Shown in pieces: positions 56,200 through 64,000 of a stretch of 64,000 nucleotides of DNA (its first letter is position 1; every line of letters starts with the position of its first letter). The notes beneath the pieces were generated by a model. It did no database searches, was not told the DNA's origin, and saw only the letters and a list, made by a program, of their open reading frames with translations. The position numbers and the translations under genes were made by a program. This DNA is from Turritopsis dohrnii (taxonomy: Eukaryota; Cnidaria; Hydrozoa; Anthoathecata; Oceaniidae), in NCBI GenBank assembly GCA_027922465.2, contig BQMF02000275.1, forward strand, positions 310,001 through 374,000, in the 5' to 3' direction.

Positions 56200-56932
56200 G
56201 ACAAACAAGAGCCAGATGGCGCAAAACGGTAGCAGCAAGCAGCATACTTTCGAAAGCACGACCAAAAATTGCCATAAAAAAAATAGTTAGTGTAAAGAGA
56301 TCTTATCGAATGTAAATGGGGTGTTATTAAGAAACGCCACCAGCAAATAATTTTCAAGACAAAGAAATGTACATACATGAGTCGAATTTTTTCAAGAAAA
56401 AAATTATAAGAACTTATGTGTAAAAAAACGCGTCTGCTTCGAAAAAAATTAAAAACAATAACAAAGATTGACTCAAGAAACCTTCCCAAAAACTGTGATC
56501 TTTGAAATATTTAATGCAAAATGACGGTTTAGATAGCTGACAAACTTTAGATGTAATTAAAAAGTTCGTTAAGGTTGAACTACCGACGATAAAATCGTAC
56601 CTTACATTCAAATGTTAAGCATTTTTAGTAAAAGTAACTACTTACTACTTTTAACTTAAAGCCTTACTACCAAAATATCTCTTTCTTCATGTATTATTAA
56701 GCGATGAAATATTAGAAAAATTTATTTTAGAATGTTTGCTGGATATAACCTTCAAATATTTTTAGACTGCGTTCCTTTGTGAGATTTCATATGATTTTCT
56801 GAACGAAATCTGATCGACTGTTAAGCGTAGGCTAAAAACTGCCGTTTCGGCCGGAGGAGTAGTAGTAGGAGTAGTAGTAGTAGTAGGAGTCCAAGGGTGT
56901 TTTAATACGGTATTCGCTTACGCTGCTACCGT
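56200..56932. mobile_element. Dispersed element with ACGGTAGCAGC inverted ends, copy 2
   Basis: Opposite orientation to 11957-12738. ACGGTAGCAGC at 56226 and GCTGCTACCGT at 56922-56932. It keeps GAGCCAGATGGCGCAAA outside the left TIR, AGACTGCGTTCC near 56765 and the GTAGTAGGAGTAG triplet tract at 56858-56890. Noncoding. Confidence 0.75.
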
Positions 56933-57388
56933 AAAAAAACAACTTATACTTATATAATAAAATTTTCACAATTCTTTAATCTAAGAAGTCTATCTCAAGT
57001 GCCAAGTGTCAATATATACTTATTAGTATACTTAAAAATGATGTTTGTTGTATATGTTCACTACCGTTATTATACTGAAAAAGAATTCTTTTTTATTGTA
57101 GGATCTTGTGCAGGATCCTGTCAGGATTTTAACCAGATTTTAACATGTTGAGTGAAATTTGTTGTGTTAGTTTCAAGGTTACCATGTCATCAAAAACAGG
57201 ATGGTATTCTGTATGAATACCGATATTTCAAATTTCAGGTAAATTGCTTTTTAGATTGTTATCTTCCCTTAAATCGTCTTAGTTGTTCTTGTCAGCCCAT
57301 TCTTCTCACTGAAGGTGCTTAATACATGACAATTTGCAGGATTTTCAAACGATATACAGCTTAAGATATAAATTCTTTAATCAATGTA
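56933..57388. other. Intergenic DNA, no gene seen
   Basis: A short GGATC/GATCC-rich palindromic stretch (TAGGATCTTGTGCAGGATCC) near 57101 is the only local feature. Confidence 0.4.
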
Positions 57389-57955
57389 CAGTGGAACCTC
57401 TATTAATGGTCACCTCCATACATCGGTCACCTCCTGATAAGCGGCCAAAAAAGAAAGTCCCTGCCAAATTTATTGTCAAACTCTTATAAAAAAACCTCCA
57501 TACATCGGTCACCTCCAATCAACGGCCAAACGGCCACTTTCTATTGTCCCAATGTCTAATTTTACCTCTATTAACGGTCAAAAAAAAATCTTTATGCAAG
57601 CAAATGAATGGAAAAATAAAAAAATTGTTACTTTACTTACAATAATTATTTACAAAAATAAAGTCAAGTCAAGCAGCCTTATCTATTGTAGATGATTTGA
57701 ACAACTTTTGTGAAACATTAGGTGAGGTTGACTTAGTAAGTGCTTTGAATCTTGTCACACTACGACTTGAAGCACTTAGGCTAAATAATGTTGTGTTTAT
57801 TTTGATCATGAATCATTCTTTATGCCCCTACCATCCTGACCAACCTTTTTGATAAAAAAAGTATATTCATATAAAACCTCCATACATCGGTCACCTCTTA
57901 TGCAACGGCCACTAAGCTGGATCCCCCAAAGTGGCCGCTATTAGAGGTTCCACTG
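57389..57955. mobile_element. 567 bp MITE, pogo/Tigger-like (CAGTGGAACCTCTATTA ends)
   Basis: CAGTGGAACCTCTATTAATG at the left is inverted as GCTATTAGAGGTTCCACTG at the right, with TA on both sides. The motif CCTCCATACATCGGTCACCT recurs at 57411, about 57500 and 57880. The end sequence is characteristic of pogo/Tigger-class termini. No transposase frame. Confidence 0.85.
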
Positions 57956-58762
57956 TATACCTTGTTATGAAAAACCTACAAAATGTCATATAACGTAAAG
58001 TAAAAATTAGATTACATTTTCATTCTATGTATGTGCACATGCTTAGTTTAGGTTTTGCTTCCATTTCTGGATTGTAACGCTTTGTTTAGACCCACATATT
58101 GAACAATTTTGCTTCAAAAACGTTGTGATTTATATTCATCAACTGAATCCACTAAATTTTAATAAGGAATCTGCGTGAATAGAAATTAGCTACATAAATT
58201 TAATGATTCTATGATATTTAAATAATGGAAACATAGGTCAATCTGTGATCAACAAAATGTTTCAACAGATATTTGTGATTTCTGTAGCTTTATTGTTGAT
58301 AATATTCAAAAACCGTGTCATAAAAAAGTTTCATGTTTTCCTCCCAGAATTGTTTGAAGATGCTCATCCTCATAATCTCTAAATATGCTCTTAAATTTTA
58401 GCGCATTTGTGTGAGCCTACAATTAAAGTAGAAACTATATTCTTCTAAAAAAAGACTGCCATACCTCATCACTATTCTGTTGTTTTATCAGTCAAAAGAG
58501 CGTGAAAATTCATCTTGTTCACTTGTTGAATATTTTAAGAACTTTTTGTTGTTAGCCTTTCTCATTGTAAATACATAATGCTACCATACCAGTGCTTTGT
58601 GAAATGAAATGATAGCTAAAATAATGTTATTTTGAATAATTAAATTTTCAGACTCCAATTTTTATCTTCCTCAGCACTAACTCGGATGATTTCTTCTTTT
58701 TGCTCGAAAATCCTGCGGTCGTTGTAATATTTTCAGCCAATAGAAATCGTTAATTCAGTAGC
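57956..58762. other. Intergenic DNA, no gene seen
   Basis: Nothing supported. Confidence 0.4.
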
Positions 58763-58838
58763 GTTCGCCAGGGTCTTCTTTGCCGCTATCCGTATATCGA
58801 AAAGGCAAGATACCCTGGGTTCGAGGTTGGCTGCACAA
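58763..58838. repeat. Dispersed repeat, copy 2 (inverted partner at 54968-55048)
   Basis: GCGTTCGCCAGGGTCTTCTT to GGCAAGATACCCTGGGTTCG. See the first copy. Confidence 0.7.
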
Positions 58839-60003
58839 AAAGGATTGAAAAAAGTAATGTAATGCTTTAATGATATGCGATAACAGGCTAGACTGACAAC
58901 ACTACTGGATGCAATGATGGATAGCGTGTCAAATGCAGTGATTGCATCTCGAACAACCTGACAGGCCTATGCAATGTGTGTTATAGCTACTGAATTGGTA
59001 ATGGCCTCTAAATTTTCATGCCAGTCCCAGTTTTGCCACCTTGTTCCTTCTGTTCAAACATCTTGAGTAGAACCAGTGATGCCAAGACATTCACACTCCA
59101 ATATCTCAATTTCTGTTGAAAAGTGTTACAAGTTTCACCAACCAGTTAATATCTTCATATTTCTTTTTGTTAGCTATGACTTTATTTTATGTCTTTATTA
59201 TGTCTACACTACATTTCGTTATCGGATTTGTCAGAGTTGCCTTATTCAAGATCTTGCCGGTGGGTATATTTGTTGAAAAGTCTCTGCAATCGATTCTAAA
59301 TACTTTTTTATGACCCTTTTGCATATTTTGCGATTTTTCTGTATAATGTTATAGTTAACCCTCGTTATCTCAAACTTTCTGATATCTCGAATTAAATCCT
59401 TGGCCCTGTCAGCATTTTCAGCCCGTATTTGCGCCATCTTCAACTTTTCATCTGATCCACTGAGAGTTCGAAATGTGACTATAACCTGTCACAGCATTGG
59501 TGTTTTGGATAAAGCAGATTGGCGGTTGTTCAAGTTTATTTGAAAGGAAATGAAAAATTTTCTTGTAATCACAAAATTTTTTTAGTCGTCATTAAAAGTT
59601 GCTGAAAACTTCTTTTCGCGACACTTTCATTAGTTTCGTCTTCAAAACAATCTCTAAGTGACCTCATACAATATGGAGACAAAATAGTTGATGACGATCG
59701 TTTGGTGTTTTACTTACGTTTATTTCCATTGTTTCCATCCATCATCCTTATCACCTGGATTAAAGACATTTTATTAAATACTCAAAATCAAGGGAGGCGT
59801 GTGTTTTATCACGATCAGTTGATGCGTTTATGACGAAAAATGTTATTAACAAAATATGCACTTTAATTGTTCATGAGGAATTGATTACAGTGTTTGTTTC
59901 ATCGTCTATATTCCTTATTTGGTTCTCAAAGGTACTTTGTATGTGTTTTTTATTCATTTTCTTTACATAGTATAATGTTTCAATGGTAATTTAACTAAAT
60001 TTA
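58839..60003. other. Intergenic DNA with small MITE relics
   Basis: A single end of the ~120 bp MITE family (GGTGGGTATATTTGTTGAAA) occurs near 59262. A pogo-like relic (AACCCTCGTTATCTC, ATATCTCGAATTAA) is at about 59356-59396. No gene seen. Confidence 0.45.
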
Positions 60004-61631
60004 GTAAACCTACGTCAAATGTAGTAAACGCCTTGAAGGTTGAGATGAGCTATTATATAGGCAAAACACGACAAGGACTTCACCGAGTAACTTTTCAAGG
60101 GCTATCAGGTGGATGTATAATTTAACTCAAAATCGTGCATGTGCAGTACTAAATATAAGTTAAATGATCCATACTTGCTTAAAACGCTCGAAGGTCTTAA
60201 CTAGGTAACTTGTACCTCCTGATAACTTTTCTCAAGTTTCTCGCGTTTTTAGGAAGTGAGAAATGCGAGCATGCAATGAATCGTTTTTCCTCAAAACCGA
60301 TGTTATTTTTATCATAAAAATTACTGTGATTGAAAATGCAAAAAATAAAGAAATCGATGCAATTCACGAGATATCTTCAAAAAGATGAGATATACAAATA
60401 TTAACCAGTATATGTAAACTATATATGTTAACTCGGAGGAATAAACAAGCACAGCTAGTAAAGTGATGATTTTAATCGTAGTTCTTTTTGTTTGCTTGTT
60501 TTGTACCCGAAATTCCAGGCCTGTCATTGATGATGAAGTGTACAAGATTATGTTGATGATCATGAGGGGAACGAACATTCATGAAAATGATATAATGATG
60601 GTATGAATGAAGTTAATCATTGTAACGCTATGTTTTAATAGAATGCTTTTGTATAGCACAAAAACTTTATGTTGTGGTAGAACTATTCTTCAAAATAATG
60701 ATGTAACCCCTATAACCTATAGACCAGGTTATAGGCCAGGTGCTCTGATATTTCAGGTATATCGTCACAAAATTAAACTCAATTGGAATCGAATAAGATG
60801 TTTTATGATGGAAAATTGGTTTTGCGAAAGTCTGAAGCAAAGAAAGCTATAAACACAGCTGTACTTACCAATTTAGTGTTTACTAACCACTTTTTGAGTT
60901 GGTTATAGTGTTTGCGGTAAATAGTGTTCAACGACACCTTTTCATTACAAAAAATGATCTACTGACCCATTCTCAAATACTTACCTGGTTTAGTGTTGTT
61001 AGAAAGTAACAGTAATTACTACACCTTAACCTATTTGTGTGGTGTACATGTACTTAGTTCCGTTGGTACTATTTTTCAATTGACATTTGAATGAAATTAC
61101 GGACGAAATGAGAAGAACTTTGAGCGTTTACTTAAGTATGGCTCATTTACCTTGCATTTAGCACTACGCATGCACGATTTTAAGTTTTCTAGATGGCCAC
61201 CTAATAGCCTTTGAAAAGTTACTTGGTGAAGACCTTGGTGTGTTTTGTCTAACAATTTAACTCATTTAGCCCATACAGTCGACTCTCGATATTTCGATCT
61301 CTCAGGGAACCGGGAAAAAGTTCGAGATATCAAAAAGTTCGAGACTGTATTAGCATTTTTTTTTAATGCGCATGCACAATTTGGGGTTTTATGTTATGGC
61401 CACTTGACAGCCCTTAAAAAGCTATTTGATAAAGACATTCCGTGTATTGCCTAATTATGACTCATTTTGCTTGTATTAGCAGTCATTTTCTGCTCATACA
61501 CCAAATCCAGGCTCATTATCCAGCTACTTGTTATCACCGGAAAAGTTACTTGGTGAAATCTTTGATGTGTTTTGTCTAATATAGGCTCATCTCAACCTTC
61601 AAGGCGTTTACTACATTTGACGTAGGTTTAC
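60004..61631. mobile_element. 1.63 kb fold-back TIR element with TA target
   Basis: The left end GTAAACCTACGTCAAATGTA is inverted at the right end (61585-61631); similarity continues inward for more than 80 bases. TA flanks both sides (60002-60003, 61632-61633). A second, more internal copy of the subterminal region (AAAAGTTACTTGGTGAAGAC, about 61216) duplicates 61548-61583. The right half contains a later 72 bp insertion at 61276. No transposase is seen; short frames within are unsupported. Confidence 0.75.
61276..61347. mobile_element. 72 bp minimal pogo-like MITE nested in the 1.63 kb element
   Basis: CAGTCGACTCTCGATATTTC and AAAGTTCGAGACTG form inverted ends; TA flanks at 61274-61275 and 61348-61349. 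It is almost entirely inverted repeat and may be an internal-deletion relic of a larger element. Confidence 0.6.
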
Positions 61632-61633
61632 TA

Positions 61634-62638
61634 CTTATATAGCGTTACTACATTTTTCGTTGATTTTTTACAACATTTTGTCGGAGTTACTACATTTGTC
61701 GGAGTTACTACATTCGTCGGTGTAACATTTGTGATGTCATAATGCGTTAACTTGGTTTCGTAACTGGAAAATTCCAAATCATTGAAAATCCAAGGAAAAA
61801 AGAATTGAGGAAAAAAAAGGAGCCCGATAACGCAAAACAGTATAGTAGCAAACATCCCTGGAATTTCATGATGACTGTTTGATCCACGGTAAGGAATGAA
61901 GAATGACTTAGAAGTTACTTAAAATCTTTCAGTCTTTCTTTCAGAAATTTTCATGTGAAATAACAGTCATGACTTGATTAACTTCTTGTCATATCAGGGA
62001 GAAATTGAAAAGCCGTTAAAAACCGTAAACGATTGTTGATGGAAACAGCTAAAGTAGATTAACGAGGAAGTTATTTCAAACTTTTTCATGAATTTATGAA
62101 AAATGGTTACCAGAGAAAATGGCGAACAAAATTCGTAATAGCTTATTAAAAGGAGATATTTCACTGGGCAAAAAATATCGTGACAGGCAATTTTAATTGT
62201 TTTAACGGTGGAGATATTTTCAACTTCCCTTGCATCGCATTTCTGCCTAGAATTCTACCGATCATTTGAAGGTAGTCATTCCTCATAAATCGTATTTGTA
62301 ATTTCACGCGGTCTATGATAAAAAGGTCCGCAACCAAAAGGGGTAAAAGTCTAAAACTACAGGGATCACTGTAAAGCTCGGAAGATGTATTTCAGATTTT
62401 AAATTCGATTAAAGTTAAAATTCAATTAAATATAATACAGCTTGGCGATCGAATATATTTTTATATCTTGAGTCATACGTGAATAGCGTAAATTTACTAC
62501 ATATAAAATAAAATGCTGCAAGAAAAACTCGGGAATCTTCGTTCGTCTTTCATGATTTTATCACGTTCTCAGCAATACTGCCAAATTAGATGGTTTGATG
62601 CTGTTGCACAAATCCTTTAAAATTATATCGCAAGAATT
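61634..62638. other. Intergenic DNA, no gene seen
   Basis: A short tandem (GTCGGAGTTACTACATTT, two to three imperfect units) lies at about 61680-61725. Nothing else supported. Confidence 0.45.
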
Positions 62639-62914
62639 TTATCTTCGCTTCTTTTTACTGGTATTTTCTTCAACCCATAAGAAATATGCTGCCGTTATAT
62701 TGTTTATTGCATTGTTCAACGCTTCTTGCAAGATGGACACACTAGAGCTGAATTGTACCGGCAAACATAGGTCTTTAGAACCTAATGTCTGACATGCGCA
62801 ATTTGGACCACTGCATCCACCCGGACTACACTCCAGGAACGAACAAGTGGATGATAGTCCAAAATAATTGCACATAAATGCCACATACAATATCACGTAT
62901 TTCAGTTTGCCCAT
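62639..62914 (-). CDS. Possible small secreted cysteine-rich protein
   Basis: A 91-residue frame starts with a good signal peptide (MGKLKYVILYVAFMCNYFG, then LSST). A six-Cys cluster follows within 30 residues: CSFLEC, GGC, NCAC and DLC. A sequon NNIT comes later, and the C-terminus is very basic (KKKRR). A TATA-like AAATATAAC lies about 20-30 bases upstream of the ATG on the - strand. No family was recognised and function cannot be assigned. It could also be the first exon of a longer gene, since coding signal weakens after the Cys cluster. Chance is possible at this length. Confidence 0.4.
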   Translation of the reverse strand: MGKLKYVILYVAFMCNYFGLSSTCSFLECSPGGCSGPNCACQTLGSKDLCLPVQFSSSVSILQEALNNAINNITAAYFLWVEENTSKKKRR

Positions 62915-64000
62915 TTCGGCTGATGGTTATATTTGCACACCTTTACTCAACTGATTAGTGTTGATGTTGTTTACTCAAATGATCAATGTAGATGTCTGAA
63001 CAACTTATAAATGTTTATTTTTGTCATTATCAACACGTAAAAGGAAGGCATTTTCTCAACTTAATGATTGCGTTTTGTTATAATTGTTCTAATTATTGAA
63101 TCTTGAAAAATAATCAATTTGAAGAGACACGCGACCGAATTTGCTTTATATTCATTGAGAACTCTTCCTATTCATTTATCTTTATGATGCAATGCCATGA
63201 TTACTCGCTGTGGATTTTGATCCAAGATGTTCTTTATGAGTTTTCAATACCCTTCCCGTCATTCTGCTGAGATAATTTTCCTTCGTTGCTTTGTAGTACA
63301 TGGACGATGTTTTAAATAAATAAACAAGTGATGAAAATAGCCAATTGCATTCCTTTCGCCTTGTTGTTTTCCGCTATGGATTACCAGATTTCTACAGGAT
63401 TACTGTAACAACAATTATCATTAAATAAATTTTTATCTTAGAAATGGAGACGTAGCTTCCGATGTTATTTCCTGATCGAGTAGTTCGTCATTAGAGTATA
63501 CGAGTGTTCAAATGATTAATGAAATAAATCAAATGGAGATATCAAGAGAATATTTAGACGGCACCAGCAGATGCACAGAAGTTTTAAAAAATTTCACGAG
63601 CTAATGGAGAAATTTTCCTTCATGTCTAACAAATATTTATTCAATGACATATTCAGTTTAGTTGAGCTATCTAATTCAGTTGATGATCGTTGCTAAGGAA
63701 ATGGTTTACTGAATAGAGGACGGCCGAATCAGCATTTCATAAATTAATATTTCCGACAATCTACGGTGTCCGCATATTTAGATAGTTCGTCAACAGAGTT
63801 ATATGTTAGGGATTTCAATATCTGACCAAGTCATGATGCTAAAACTATAACAATGAAATTTGATGCAATCAGTTTGACTTCAACCGTACTTGTTCACTTG
63901 ACTCGTGTTGTCTAACTAAGCGGCAATACAATTTTTCAACTTTGGCAATCCACATGTTTGCTTTAAAAACTCTAACACTAAAAACCTCATTGTTAACCAG
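62915..64000. other. Intergenic DNA, no gene seen
   Basis: AT-rich to the window end, no exon, RNA gene or bounded repeat. Confidence 0.4.

Overview
The window is AT-rich animal DNA with spliceosomal introns, secreted multidomain proteins, intronless class A GPCRs and a dense load of eukaryotic transposons. The gene types (a secreted polyamine-oxidase-like enzyme, a PAN/EGF/fibrinogen-like secreted protein, paired orphan rhodopsin-family receptors) and the transposon mix (Ty3/gypsy, DIRS, tyrosine-recombinase elements, TA-target MITEs) fit a cnidarian, probably an anthozoan. That assignment is inference; no rRNA or mitochondrial marker is present.

Layout. 1-3.2 kb: fold-back CCCCTT repeats and a 468 bp MITE. 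3.2-8.0 kb: a complete, apparently recent Ty3/gypsy element (LTR, PBS, gag-pol, PPT, LTR, 5 bp TSD) with two in-frame stops. 8-15 kb: gene-poor DNA with a perfect hairpin and several MITEs. 15.0-17.8 kb: a TA-flanked inverted-repeat element carrying about 16 copies of a 128 bp satellite that shows a 6-monomer higher-order period. 18.7-25.3 kb: an eight-exon flavin amine oxidase gene on the + strand. 26.4 kb: a poly-C/poly-G hairpin. 27-30 kb: a decayed integrase-like transposase, an unrecognised gene whose last exon is split by a tRNA-derived SINE, and a tyrosine-recombinase fragment. 30-38 kb: repeats, nested TIR elements and a frameshifted coiled-coil fragment. 38.1-40.3 kb: a four-exon PAN-EGF-fibrinogen-like secreted protein gene. 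41.7-44.5 kb: a C76-protease-like ORF and a DIRS remnant between direct repeats. 46.1-49.1 kb: two paralogous class A GPCR genes, tail to tail. 50-62 kb: mostly MITEs, several of pogo/Tigger type. 62.6-62.9 kb: a possible small cysteine-rich secreted protein on the - strand.

How the genes relate. The host genes do not form a pathway that can be read from sequence. Three encode secreted proteins and two encode membrane receptors. The two receptors are an inverted duplication. The rest records repeated transposition, with at least five unrelated TA-target families, repeats nested in repeats, and one insertion that breaks a host coding exon.
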